64,000 nt of DNA from contig JAISFS010000089.1 of the NCBI GenBank assembly GCA_031263485.1, positions 30,935 to 94,934 of the forward strand. The letters are read 5' to 3'. A model generated the notes under the pieces. It ran no database searches, was not told the origin of the DNA, and saw nothing but the letters and a program-made list of their open reading frames with translations. Each line of letters opens with the position of its first letter. Position 1 is the stretch's first letter. This document shows, piece after piece, positions 36,474-45,990 of the stretch. The translations under genes were made by a program, and so were the position numbers. Origin of the DNA: Deltaproteobacteria bacterium. Lineage in GTDB: Bacteria > Desulfobacterota > Desulfarculia > Adiutricales > Adiutricaceae.

Positions 36474-37460
36474 CTTAGCCACTACCGGATGTGTTTGGAT
36501 GCCGGCGGGATGCAACGGTATCGGGGAACCTGCCGAAGGCCTTTTTGCGTTTTTTTATGCCATTTTTGGGCGATTTCCTCGCCCGGTCGCCTGCATCCGG
36601 ATGCGGCATCCGCCTTTTTCTTACGCTTTCCCGCATTTATACATCCGGATTTGAACCTGACACTCGCCCCCTGAGACGAAAATTAATTCCCCCGACCTCC
36701 AATCCCGCAATTCAGGCGGGGTTCGGCGGTTTTTCGCACCGCAGGGAATCCTGGGAGCGGACATCGGCAAGGGTTCCCCGGCAATGCCCCGGATCCCCGA
36801 ATCGCGCATTTTTCCTTGACTTTGGTCGCGCCGCCTCCTATCATGACCCTGAAGTGAAACAATTCGTCCTGTTGCGAATCAATATTGCATCAAAGTGAAA
36901 ACGGAGCAGGAAACGGCAACCACATCCCATGCGGGATGTCTGCGCTCCGGGCGCTCCCTTTCTCATTCGGGCCGACATCCGGTCTGTGGCAGTCAGCCGC
37001 GGACAGCCCGCCGGAACCCCGGTTCGGGTCCGCCGCCTTCGGTCGTCCCGATCCGGGCCTCTTTCATCCAACGGGTCATCCGTCGGGACACTCGCCATTT
37101 TTTAACTACCTCCGACCGAATCGGATTCGAAATGCCCGGTCCGGTTGACCTCAGCCGGCCGGACCTGTCCAGATGCCAGGCTGCCATCGTCCGTCCGTAT
37201 CCCCTCACACGACTCCAGGCGCCGCGCGTGCGCCGGAGCCCCACCCAAAACGCCCGCGCGTCGACCCCGAGAGCCCCTCTCCGAATCTTGCCCGCCATCC
37301 CATGTCCTGGCCCAGAGAACAGACTCCAGCTTTCCTGACACTGATGCGGCGGGCTAAACAGCCCTCCACCTCCGGCGTCGGCCCGCCGCCCGTGCATCCA
37401 AAGCCGCTCGCTCGCACCTGCCGCTCCACTTCCGGCAAGGCGGCTTCGTTTCCTCCGCCT
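36474..37460 (+). repeat. Long repeat, copy E
   Basis: CTTAGCCACTACCGGATG at the start, GCATCCGGATGCGGCATCCG at 36593-36612, CTCCAATCCCGCAATTCAGG near 36698, a promoter-like core at 36816-36844, GTGAAACAATTCGTCCTGTT near 36854 (copy C has GTGAAACAATTTGTCCTGTC), CGGGACACTCGCCATTTTTT near 37083, and the tail CGACTCCAGGCGCCGCGCGT. Confidence 0.8.
36816..36844 (+). promoter_or_regulatory. Promoter-like core of repeat copy E
   Basis: TTGACT at 36816-36821, 17 nt, TATCAT at 36839-36844. Confidence 0.55.
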
Positions 37461-38169
37461 CGCCCCTTCCGATGCCTCCCCCGCTCAAACGCGAATTCGC
37501 ACGTCCACTTAATCCCCTATCAAGCGCGGTCCGAAAGCGCGTTCGATCCGCTTTCTCCCCCGACGCTCCGGCGGGATTCCCAGGAAAAAAGGACCGCGTC
37601 TGTCTTGACTCATACGCTACCGTTCAAGACGTTCCGGCGAATACGTCGGCCTCGGCCGCGCTCCCCCGCCTGAGTCCGGGGTTCCCGGCTGAGGGCCGGG
37701 AATCCCGAGCCGCGCGAGCATTTCAACGGCTCAGGTCGGCCTCTGGCCGGTTGGCAACGACCGGCCGTTTCCCTGCCACGGAGAGACATCCCTGAAGGCG
37801 TCGTCGTCACCATGCCTTTCCCTGAAAGGGCCGGGCGGCGCTGCCGAGAACCGGCCGACCGGCGTTGCCGGGAACCGCCCGACAGGCATCGCCCGGTACC
37901 GTCCGCCCGCCAATACGGACAGGAAACGCCTGGCGCACTGCCCCCCGGACAGGCGCCTCCCGCCATCGCCGCTTGACTCGCGTCCCTGAACGCCTTCCGG
38001 AGCGCGTCAGGCGCGGCCCGAACGCCTCCAAAACCTCCGGCAACAGCGCGGCTACGCCCGCGCCGATGCCCAGCAGGCACCCCGAGCGATGGCCGGGGGC
38101 CTGAACCCCGCCCCGCTGGCCGGGTTCCCGGGCGGCCAGATTTCCCTTGACAAAGAACCTTTAACCTAA

Positions 38170-38181
38170 ATAATCAATTAT
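38170..38181. promoter_or_regulatory. Palindromic candidate operator of the TetR gene
   Basis: ATAATCAATTAT has perfect 5-nt arms around CA. It sits in a short AT-rich patch 12 nt before the regulator start, a natural place for autoregulation by a TetR repressor. Confidence 0.45.
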
Positions 38182-38193
38182 CGGGTGCAACTT

Positions 38194-38898
38194 ATGGCGG
38201 ACTCCGACAAGAGACGGTCGGTCGGCCGGCCCCATTCGGCGCCTGAGGGCGGCACGGGACTTCGCGAGGTAATCATCGCGAGCTGCTTCAAGGCCCTCGC
38301 GATGTACGGCCCGCTGAAGTTCTCGCTGAAGGACGTCGCCAACCTCGCGGGGGTCTCCCCGGCCTCCATCTACTACTACTTCGGCGACAAGGAGACCCTC
38401 CACAGGGAGACCATTGCCTTCTACTATCTGCCACTCATGAAGAGGGCCACCGAGATCATCTTGGGCGTCGATAACCCCATGGAACTCCTGGTGCTCCTCT
38501 ACCTGAGCATCCAGGAGGCAACCGACGCCGACCCGAACCTGCTCAAGATGCACGTGAACGAGACGTATCAGCAGGGCGAAGTCCCCTACAGGAGCCTCTA
38601 CGAGCGCTACCCCTTGCCCAGCGTGGAAACCTTCCTGGCCAAGCTCAAGAAGGGCCAGGAGGACGGCGTGCTCCGGCCCGAAATCATGAGCGAGCTCATG
38701 TACCTGACTCTTTTGGGCGGGGCGCTGTTCGGCCACGGGCGGGTCCGCCAGACGGAGTTCGTGACACGGAACAAGATCGACAGGAAAAAGGCCAGGGACC
38801 ACTTCCTGTACCTGTTCTGTCTTTCCGTTGAGGGCCCAAAATGCGACTACGACTGGCGGTCCATCCATTTCCCGAACGGGATGCCCGGTCAGAGGTGA
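38194..38898 (+). CDS. TetR-family transcriptional regulator
   Basis: 234 residues from ATG 38194. A GTG nine bases upstream is also possible, and neither has a clear ribosome site. The N-terminal DNA-binding domain is typical: FSLKDVANLAGVSPASIYYY followed by FGDKETL at about 43-68. The C-terminal ligand-binding part is helical with no recognisable effector motif. It is followed on the same strand by emrA and emrB, so it most likely represses that pump and responds to one of its substrates. The palindrome at 38170-38181 is the probable operator. Confidence 0.88.
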   Translation: MADSDKRRSVGRPHSAPEGGTGLREVIIASCFKALAMYGPLKFSLKDVANLAGVSPASIYYYFGDKETLHRETIAFYYLPLMKRATEIILGVDNPMELLVLLYLSIQEATDADPNLLKMHVNETYQQGEVPYRSLYERYPLPSVETFLAKLKKGQEDGVLRPEIMSELMYLTLLGGALFGHGRVRQTEFVTRNKIDRKKARDHFLYLFCLSVEGPKCDYDWRSIHFPNGMPGQR

Positions 38899-39243
38899 CC
38901 GACTGCGGCACAGGTCCCGCCGGGGCCGCTTCCGACGGCTTCCAGGCAGCTCCCCTACGGACCGCCGCCCTTCCCGCCCCCTCGGGACGCGTCCGGCCCC
39001 CTCTACCGGACCTCCTAGCCCTTCCTGGACAACCTTGCCCCGGGTGCCCCCCAGTCGCCCGGCGACAGGGGGGACCACGGCCCGGACCTCACCTTGGAGA
39101 CTCCGACCGGGTCCATTTCGTGCCCGCATGCCGCGACGGACCGCCACCTGGCGGCATCCCGGCGTCCACGCCTACATGCCCCCCCCGGACCGAGCATCCG
39201 GGGATCCCCATCCACTCTGCCGCGTGACCGGTAATCCCTCTTC
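38899..39243. other. Gene-free interval
   Basis: 345 nt, GC-rich, between the TetR gene and the pump genes. No clear promoter or ribosome site is visible. Confidence 0.4.
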
Positions 39244-40830
39244 ATGCTTCTGTTTCGAAACACCCATTCCCCTCGCATGGGCCGCCGACTCTCCCGCGCC
39301 GATGGCCCTGGCGGCGCACCTGCCGCCGCCCAAAACGATTCTCTCGCCCGACCGGCAGGACGCAACCCCGCGACGGACGGGCCTTTGGAAGGCGGCCCTC
39401 AGTCAGGAGGACCGCAGGGAAGCGGACCGCCGGGAGGAGGTCCCCAGACAGGAGGACCGCCGGGAAGCGGACCTCAGGGAAGCGGTCCGCCGGGAGGAGG
39501 TCCCCAGATTGGCGGACCTCAGGGCGCCAACGGAGCCGCGGGCCGACCGGGCCGCGCCGTAGCCAGGGCCCTCATAGTCTTCGCGATAATCGGCCTCGTA
39601 GCCTTCGGATGGTGGTTCCGCTTCAAGCGCGGCACGGTCTCCACCGACGATGCCTACACTGCGGGCAACGTCGTGCGGGTCAGCCCGCTCGTCTCCGGAA
39701 CAGTGGTGGAGACGGCGGCGGACGCGACCGATCTCGTCCGGGAAGGCGAGGTCCTGTTGCGCCTCGACACTGCGGACGCCAGGCTCGCCCTGGACTCTGC
39801 ATGGGAGAACCTGTACGCCCAGACGCTCAACGTGAGGAGCCTCGTTTCCGAGAAGGCAAGGCTGGCGGCTAACCTCCGGTCGGCGGAGACGGCCCTGGCG
39901 CTGGCCAGGAGCGACTACGAGCGCCGCCTGAAGCTCTCGCCCGGGACATCGGTCACCAAGGAGGAGCTGGAGCGCTACCGCCTCCAGGCCGAGCTGGCCG
40001 AGGCGGCCCTGGCCGCCGCCGCGGCCGCGTCGGACTCCAACTCGAGCCTGCTGGGCCCGGGGCCGCCCTCAGAGCACCCTTCGATCCGGCTCGCCGCGGC
40101 GAGCGTCGAGCGGGCCTGGCTCGCGCTGGAACGTTGCGAGATCCGGAGCCCTGTGACAGGCACGGTGGCCAGGCGCGCCGCCCAGCTGGGCGCCCAAGCC
40201 TCGCCTCAGCAGCCGGTCCTCATCATCGTTGAGGAAGGCAGGGTCTGGGTGGACGCCAACTTCAAGGAGAGCCAGCTCGCCCGCATCAGGCCCGGCATGC
40301 CCGCCAAGGTCACCGCCGACATGCTGGGGGGCAAGGTGGTCTACCCCGGCGTGGTGGAGGGCGTGGGCGCGGGCACGGGAAGCGTCTTCTCGCTCCTGCC
40401 GCCCGAGAACGCCACCGGCAACTGGATCAAGGTGGTCCAGCGGGTGCCGGTGCGGATCACGCTGGACGAGAGGGCGCTCGCCGAGAACCCGCTCCTGTTG
40501 GGGCTCTCCTGCCGGGTGGAGGTGGATCTCGTCGGCGGCTCCGGCCCGTCCCCCCCGCGCAGGGGCCGCAGGGAGGAGCTTACGGCTGCCTACGACTATG
40601 CTGGCGGGCCCGTCCGGGAGAGGATATCCTACGAGGTTTCAAGACGCTTGGACCGCCCGGAGGAGACGTGGAAGGTCCGGGCCCCTGACGGGACAGACGC
40701 GGGCCGGAAAGGCGGCGCGGCGGCGCCTATAGCCGACGTAACCGGAACGCCGAGTCCCCTGGCCGGCGGCGGTACGCCAGGGCCTTTGGCCGGCGGCGGC
40801 GTCCCGGGCGGAGCCGATGGTGGATCATGA
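39244..40830 (+). CDS. emrA: EmrA/HlyD-type membrane fusion protein
   Basis: Up to 528 residues; the true start may be the ATG at 39277. The N-terminal cytoplasmic part carries a Gly/Pro/Gln repeat (GGPQ.GGP..SGP units, about residues 50-95), which is unusual for EmrA. One membrane helix follows (RALIVFAIIGLVAFGWWF). The periplasmic part starts with the EmrA hallmark STDDAYTAGNVVRVSP.VSG and has lipoyl half-motifs (VREGEVLLRLDTADA), an Ala-rich coiled coil, the second lipoyl half (IRSPVTGTVARR) and VWVDANFKESQLARIRPGM. It would link the EmrB transporter to an outer-membrane channel, not seen here. Its stop overlaps the emrB start (ATGA). Confidence 0.9.
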   Translation: MLLFRNTHSPRMGRRLSRADGPGGAPAAAQNDSLARPAGRNPATDGPLEGGPQSGGPQGSGPPGGGPQTGGPPGSGPQGSGPPGGGPQIGGPQGANGAAGRPGRAVARALIVFAIIGLVAFGWWFRFKRGTVSTDDAYTAGNVVRVSPLVSGTVVETAADATDLVREGEVLLRLDTADARLALDSAWENLYAQTLNVRSLVSEKARLAANLRSAETALALARSDYERRLKLSPGTSVTKEELERYRLQAELAEAALAAAAAASDSNSSLLGPGPPSEHPSIRLAAASVERAWLALERCEIRSPVTGTVARRAAQLGAQASPQQPVLIIVEEGRVWVDANFKESQLARIRPGMPAKVTADMLGGKVVYPGVVEGVGAGTGSVFSLLPPENATGNWIKVVQRVPVRITLDERALAENPLLLGLSCRVEVDLVGGSGPSPPRRGRREELTAAYDYAGGPVRERISYEVSRRLDRPEETWKVRAPDGTDAGRKGGAAAPIADVTGTPSPLAGGGTPGPLAGGGVPGGADGGS

Positions 40831-42353
40831 GCGCAGGACCTCCCCGGGCCCACTACCCTCCCCTGGAAGGCACGAAGCTCGCCATCATCACCGTGGCCCT
40901 GCCACTTGCCACCTTCATGCAGGTGGTGGACACCACCATCGCCAACGTGGCCGTGCCCACCATCGCAGGCAACCTGGGGGCCTCTTACTCGCAGGGGACC
41001 TGGATCATCACCTCCTACGCCGCCACGAACGCCGTGGTCCTGCCGCTCACAGGCAGGCTGGCCCAGAAGCTGGGGGAGGTGAGGCTGTTCATGTGGTCCA
41101 CCATGCTGTTCTCGGTCTGCTCGCTCCTCTGCGGGATGGCCTGGAACCTGGAGGCCCTGGTAGCCTTCCGCATCCTCCAGGGGGCGGCGGGCGGCCCCAT
41201 GATGCCGCTGGCCCAGTCGCTCCTCATGAACAACTACCCCCGAGACCGCCAGATCCTGGCCATCGCCCTGTGGTCAACAACGGTCTCGGTGGCACCTGTC
41301 ATGGGGCCCATCCTCGGGGGCGTGATAAGCGACAACTACCACTGGAGCTGGATCTTCCTTCTGAACGTGCCGTTGGGTTTCGTGGCCGCCTGGCTCGTCT
41401 GGTATACCCTCGGCCACAGGGAGACGCCCGTCTCGCGGCCCAAATGGAGCGCCGTGGGCTTCTCCTTCCTGGCGTTGGGCGTGGCCTCGCTCCAGATCTT
41501 CCTGGACCTCGGCAAGGACCGCAGCTGGTTCGAGTCCCCGCTCATAGTCCTCCTGGCCTGCTCGGCCGTCGTCTTCATAGTCCTGCTCATCATCTGGGAG
41601 CTTCGCACCGATTCCCCCCTTCTGGACCTGGGCCTCTTCAGGCACCGCAACTTCAGCATCGGAATCACGCTCATCAGCCTGGGCATGATGCTGTATCTGG
41701 GGTCCGTGGTCCTGCTCCCTCTCCTCCTGCAGACCCGCTTCGGCTACACCGCCACCTGGGCGGGGATCGCCTCCGCCCCGGTGGGCATCATCCCGGTCCT
41801 CTGCACCCCGCTCGTGGCCAAGCTCATCAAGAAGGCCGATCTGAGGGCGATCATCATCGCGAGCTTTCTTATCTTCGCCCTCGTCATGGAGATGCGGACC
41901 CGCTTCGCCCCCAGCGCCGACCTGGCCTTCGTGATCCTCCCCCAGACCATCCAGGGCGCCGCCTTGACCTTCTTCTTCGTGCCCATCACCACCCTCGCCT
42001 TCATCGGCATCCCCCCCGCCCAGGTGGCGGGGGCCTCGGGGCTATTCAGCTGCGTCAGGACCCTGTTTACGGGGATCGGCACCTCGGTCGTCACCACCAT
42101 CTGGGAGCGCCGCGAGGCGGTCCACCAGGCCCGGCTCCAGTCCTTCATAGACGGCATGAATCCCATCGCCGCGGACGCGATGTCCGGCCTCGCCTCGGCC
42201 GGCATGGGCCAAAGCGAGGCGCTGGCCTTCGTTTCCAGGCAGATCCAGACCCAGGCCTTCATCGTCTCGGCGACCGAACTCTACCGGATGATCGCGCTGT
42301 GCTTCCTCGCGTTGACGATAATCGCCCTGTTCGCCAAACCCGACAAGGTCTGA
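40827..42353 (+). CDS. emrB: EmrB/QacA-type drug:H+ antiporter (DHA2 family, MFS)
   Basis: 508 residues with about 14 hydrophobic helices, as expected of DHA2 transporters. Helix 1 has LATFMQVVDTTIANVAVPTI (motif D1). The loop after helix 2 has GRLAQKLGEVRLF (motif A class). WIITSYAATNAV and, in helix 5, the antiporter motif C-like region (APVMGPILGGVISD) are present, then W.WIFLLNVPLG. It overlaps emrA by 4 nt, so the pair is co-translated and should form an inner-membrane exporter with its fusion protein. The substrate is not predictable from sequence. Control by the upstream TetR protein is likely. Confidence 0.93.
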   Translation: MSAGPPRAHYPPLEGTKLAIITVALPLATFMQVVDTTIANVAVPTIAGNLGASYSQGTWIITSYAATNAVVLPLTGRLAQKLGEVRLFMWSTMLFSVCSLLCGMAWNLEALVAFRILQGAAGGPMMPLAQSLLMNNYPRDRQILAIALWSTTVSVAPVMGPILGGVISDNYHWSWIFLLNVPLGFVAAWLVWYTLGHRETPVSRPKWSAVGFSFLALGVASLQIFLDLGKDRSWFESPLIVLLACSAVVFIVLLIIWELRTDSPLLDLGLFRHRNFSIGITLISLGMMLYLGSVVLLPLLLQTRFGYTATWAGIASAPVGIIPVLCTPLVAKLIKKADLRAIIIASFLIFALVMEMRTRFAPSADLAFVILPQTIQGAALTFFFVPITTLAFIGIPPAQVAGASGLFSCVRTLFTGIGTSVVTTIWERREAVHQARLQSFIDGMNPIAADAMSGLASAGMGQSEALAFVSRQIQTQAFIVSATELYRMIALCFLALTIIALFAKPDKV

Positions 42354-43046
42354 GCAGGGGCGGTCTGCGTTTCACGCGATGCGTTCGATCCGGTTTCGCA
42401 TGATGCCTCCCGGTCGCCTTGTGTTCCCTATCCTTCAAGGGGTGACGGGAGGCCTGGCGAGCTTCCCGGATCCCGCTCCGGGGAATATCGTATCCGCCCG
42501 TGCGGCTGGCCCTCATCCGCCTGTGAAGGACTCCTACGTTTCCGGCCGACATGTCTGTCTCACGGCGAAAGCCAGGCTCAAGGGGACGGCTGGCCATGCG
42601 CAAAGAGAGAAGACAATATGCGTAAGGGGAGGATTGCCAGCCCGGCATGAACCGATATCGGCTAACCGCATCCCTTTTCGTTTGTACTATCTTCATATTT
42701 CAGCCTCCCCTAATGTCTCCTTCTTTCACTGATGAGGCGGACCTGCCCTGCTCCCGACACACGATCTATGATCGGCTCCCCCGGGACCGTTGCCTGGCCA
42801 CACCTGGAATCAGGGCGACCTCTCCATACACCCGGCAGGCCTCCAGGTGAACGGATACTCCCCCAATGGATTTGGTTTCGTCCATGTTTCGTTTTCTGGA
42901 TATCTATTGATCCTTCAGATAAAGTGAGTTACACTGACGGTTATATTGCTCGATCCAAGTCGTCCGCTATTCTTTCAACGGATTTTCAAAATCCTGAACT
43001 TTTGGAGTCAGCACAGGTCAGCTGGCTTTATGTCATGGGTGTTGAT
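42354..43046. other. Gene-free interval
   Basis: The reading frame of the next gene is open back to 42732, but the upstream part is GC-rich and lacks similarity to its family, so I treat it as non-coding. Composition changes to AT-rich from about 42870. Confidence 0.45.
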
Positions 43047-44768
43047 ATGCCCCACCGGTATCCCAAAGAATTCAACATCTCAGGAATTTGCAACCCGCTG
43101 GAACACTACATGCTTCCCGCGTTGAATCGCATCCCCAACATTTGCGATATGATAAGAGGCAAATATTACTTTATAATTCATGCCCCCAGACAGTCAGGCA
43201 AATCGACTTTCATAGAAATTCTCAACGACAAGATAAACGCAAGCGAGTCTTTTTATTCTTTCAGATGTTCATTGGCAAATGTTTCTGAACTCACGGATTC
43301 TGAACTGGCCATGAGCCAAGTTTTCAATGCCGTCAACAGAAGCCTTTCTGTTTCGCCTGTTCCCGCTTTATCGTCTTTGGCTTTTAAATTCGATCACCTT
43401 TGCAACATGAAACAAGACATCAAGATCCACCAATTGCTTTTTCATCTTTGCTCTGAACTTGACAAGGAAACAGTCATAATATTCGATGAAATCGATTCTC
43501 TTAAAGGTCCGCCTTTGATCAGCTTTCTCGGACAGCTAAGGGAAGCGTATTTAGATCGCAGACATTTCACGCCTCTGCGGTTCCCCCGCTCGATAGCTCT
43601 CGTCGGTTTGCGCGATATCGTCGACTATAACGTTAAATTCAATCCTGGAGACGAATCCAGCGAGACTGCCAGTCCTTTCAATGTAGTCACTAAAAAATTT
43701 ACATTGAATAATTTTACCATCGATGATATCGCCTCTTTATACGGTCAGCATACCGAAGCGACCGGTCAAGTTTTTCGGCGGGAGGCGATAGAACGGGCCT
43801 GGTTCTGGTCAGAAGGGCAACCATGGCTTGTCAATGCCCTTGCAAGGGAAGTGATAACCGAACAATTTCAAAACGATTATTCTGATGATGTCACGCCGAC
43901 AGACATTGACCAGGCCGCCATGACGCTGATTTCAAGCAAGTCCAGCCACTTCATGTCCTTGAAAAAACGCCTTGAGGAAGTCAGGATTAGACGGGTAGTT
44001 GAGGCCACTGTTTTCGGAATCGGCAAATTACGCAAGACTATAAATGATTTGATACCCGAAGATGATTTCCAGTATGCCGTCGATCTCGGCCTGTTAAAGC
44101 GGGTCCAAGACGAAGACCAGCCATTTCAGCCATCGAATCCGATCTATGGCGAAATAATCTTTAATGTATTGACGTCAGCGCTGAAATATCACATTCCATC
44201 TGAATTGTCAAGACCTTGGACAAACGGTATGGATCTTGACTTAAGCGGATTTATTAAATCTTTTCAACTGTTTTGGAGCAAACATTCAGAAATGATGTCA
44301 TATACTAATGCTGTTTTCAAAAATTTAGACAATGGTATCGCTGACTATATTTCAAATATCCCTGTAAACGGCATTCAGATATCTGTTCCAAAGTTTACCG
44401 ATTATATCAAAGACTCCTTCAACAGCATCGCCAATGAATCCATTTCCCAGTTGGTTCTTTTCGCTTTTATGCAGACCCTCAAATTCCAAGGGGTAGAAGT
44501 TATAGCAAGAGAATATCCTTTAGGAAACAGAAGACTTGACATATGCCTATATTATAAGGATATCCCTTACCCTGTAGAACTGAAAATCAAAGGGGTCACT
44601 GCCCTGAAACAAAGTTTAAGACAGTTGCATGATTATATGGACAAATGCATGGCTACCGACGGATGGCTCGTAATATTTGACCTTGACCGCAACAAAACTT
44701 GGGAGAATAAAATCAAAAATTTCGACATAAAATCGTTGGGTAAAACGATTCACGTATTCACCTGCTGA
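43047..44768 (+). CDS. AAA-ATPase with C-terminal PD-(D/E)XK nuclease domain (AAA-like family)
   Basis: Start chosen at 43047 (GGGTG five bases upstream), giving 573 residues. It begins MPHRYPKEFNISGICNPLEH, matching the family N-terminus (FN..G..NP..HY.LP.L.R). Walker A is APRQSGKST at 46-54 and Walker B is IIFDEIDSL near 144. Winged-helix-like regions follow. The C-terminal nuclease core is NRRLDICLYY near 492 with VELKIKG near 509 (D...ExK), then DGWLVIFDLDR. Such proteins are common, often multi-copy, in anaerobes and gut bacteria, and their function is unproven; defence or mobile-element roles have been suggested. The gene is much more AT-rich than its surroundings, indicating transfer. 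A GC-rich, active-site-degenerate relative is at 28715-30313. Confidence 0.85.
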   Translation: MPHRYPKEFNISGICNPLEHYMLPALNRIPNICDMIRGKYYFIIHAPRQSGKSTFIEILNDKINASESFYSFRCSLANVSELTDSELAMSQVFNAVNRSLSVSPVPALSSLAFKFDHLCNMKQDIKIHQLLFHLCSELDKETVIIFDEIDSLKGPPLISFLGQLREAYLDRRHFTPLRFPRSIALVGLRDIVDYNVKFNPGDESSETASPFNVVTKKFTLNNFTIDDIASLYGQHTEATGQVFRREAIERAWFWSEGQPWLVNALAREVITEQFQNDYSDDVTPTDIDQAAMTLISSKSSHFMSLKKRLEEVRIRRVVEATVFGIGKLRKTINDLIPEDDFQYAVDLGLLKRVQDEDQPFQPSNPIYGEIIFNVLTSALKYHIPSELSRPWTNGMDLDLSGFIKSFQLFWSKHSEMMSYTNAVFKNLDNGIADYISNIPVNGIQISVPKFTDYIKDSFNSIANESISQLVLFAFMQTLKFQGVEVIAREYPLGNRRLDICLYYKDIPYPVELKIKGVTALKQSLRQLHDYMDKCMATDGWLVIFDLDRNKTWENKIKNFDIKSLGKTIHVFTC

Positions 44769-45990
44769 AATCACCCCGGATTCCGACCGGCATCCGCTTC
44801 CGCCTTTACCCGAAGCCAACCGCCAGCCGTTCACTGACATCGGCCTTTGCGGTCGTGCCTACGCGACAGGTCCCTACATCCCAAGCCTTCGCCTCGCGCT
44901 TCCGTCCGCCTGACTGCACAGGCCAGTAAACGACACTATCTTGAGCCTCCCAGCCTGGGCCGCACCTACATACCCCTGAGAGTGGCGGATCTGGACGGCT
45001 GACCACAGGCAAGTCGCCTCGGCGCACGATCGTAGCATCCGCAGCCACAAACTTCCTGACGGCTTGAAGCTGAACATCTCGGACTTGAGAACATCGCGGA
45101 CTTGAGAACATCGCGGACTTGAGATCATCGCGGACTTGAGATCATCGCGGACTAGACAGTCTCTGCCTGCCGGGGTCGCGACCGCCGCGAACGTCCTGCA
45201 GGCGAGGGCGGCTCCTGGCGGATGATGTCCCAGATTCTTTTGCCGATGCCAGGCCTTGGGCCGCCGCCCCGTGCATCGCGCGTCAGCTGAACTCCGCCTG
45301 CTCGAGGCTGTCGCACGCGTCCGCACGGTTCGTCTTGCAGGAGAGCCATGATGGCAACCCCTCCTCGGCAGGCCGTGTCGATGCCTGGCCAACGGATACG
45401 CCGGTCGGGCTTTCGGTATTCGTGCGATCAGGCTCCCAACGGCACAGCCAAGAGAAGCCATGCGCGGCTTCGTGCCCGCCCAGGTCCTGCCATGCAGGCT
45501 GGGCCGGTATCGGAAACCCGGACTCGCTCGACCGCCAATGATGATGTCATCCCGGCCTTAACGGCCTCGAGCTGAATCCGCCGCCAGATTCAGTGGACCT
45601 GCCGAAAGCGCGGAAGGCTCGCCGGAAAATGACGACGGACGGGTTCAGGGGGTATCTTCTCTTTCGGACCGGCGGCTGACATGGCATTTCACGAGAAACC
45701 CTAGCTCCTCCGGGCGGACGGGATTGCAGCGCGAATCCGGCTACCCTTGCAATGTGGGCGTTCGGGGCGTAAAATCCAGATTACCCGATCTGGTCAAACG
45801 CCATCCCACCGGTCATACCGACTTTTCGCCTGTCCGGAACGGGCGCCCGAGGCGCCTTCCTCCAAACGTCGATCCGGCGCCGCGAAGGGGCCCCGTCAAC
45901 CCGCCTTTCACCCTTTGGCCCGGTCGACGGCAGACATCCGGCCTTTCCGGCCTCTCCCCGCCTTCACCCCTGCCGTGGCAAGGAGAATAC
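44769..45990. other. Gene-free interval with 17-nt repeats
   Basis: No credible gene. The 17-nt minisatellite is at 45074-45155. A GGCAAGGAGAATAC ribosome site closes the interval before the DUF169 gene. Confidence 0.45.
45074..45155. repeat. 17-nt minisatellite
   Basis: About five units of (A/T)CATCGCGGACTTGAGA. The first has CTC for CGC and the last is partial. Confidence 0.85.

Larger units (their letters stand above)
30314..38169. other. 7.9-kb gene-free block of diverged non-coding repeats
   Basis: No open frame in this block is conserved between repeat copies, has a domain, or has convincing starts. The block consists of at least five direct copies (A-E) of a long repeat, separated by minisatellites (32666-32970, 34541-34733) and unique GC-rich filler. 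30560-31000 may hold the tail of a further worn copy, since it shares CTCCCGGCCAGG and TCGAACCATG-type pieces with the tail of copy D. Confidence 0.7.

Noticed and set aside
40817..42403. 528-codon frame overlapping emrB in another frame
   Set aside because: His/Arg/Pro-rich with no helices, whereas the emrB frame has 14 helices and family motifs.
44874..45461. Leftward 195-codon frame possibly from a transposase
   Set aside because: It passes through the 17-nt repeat array and shows no transposase motif.
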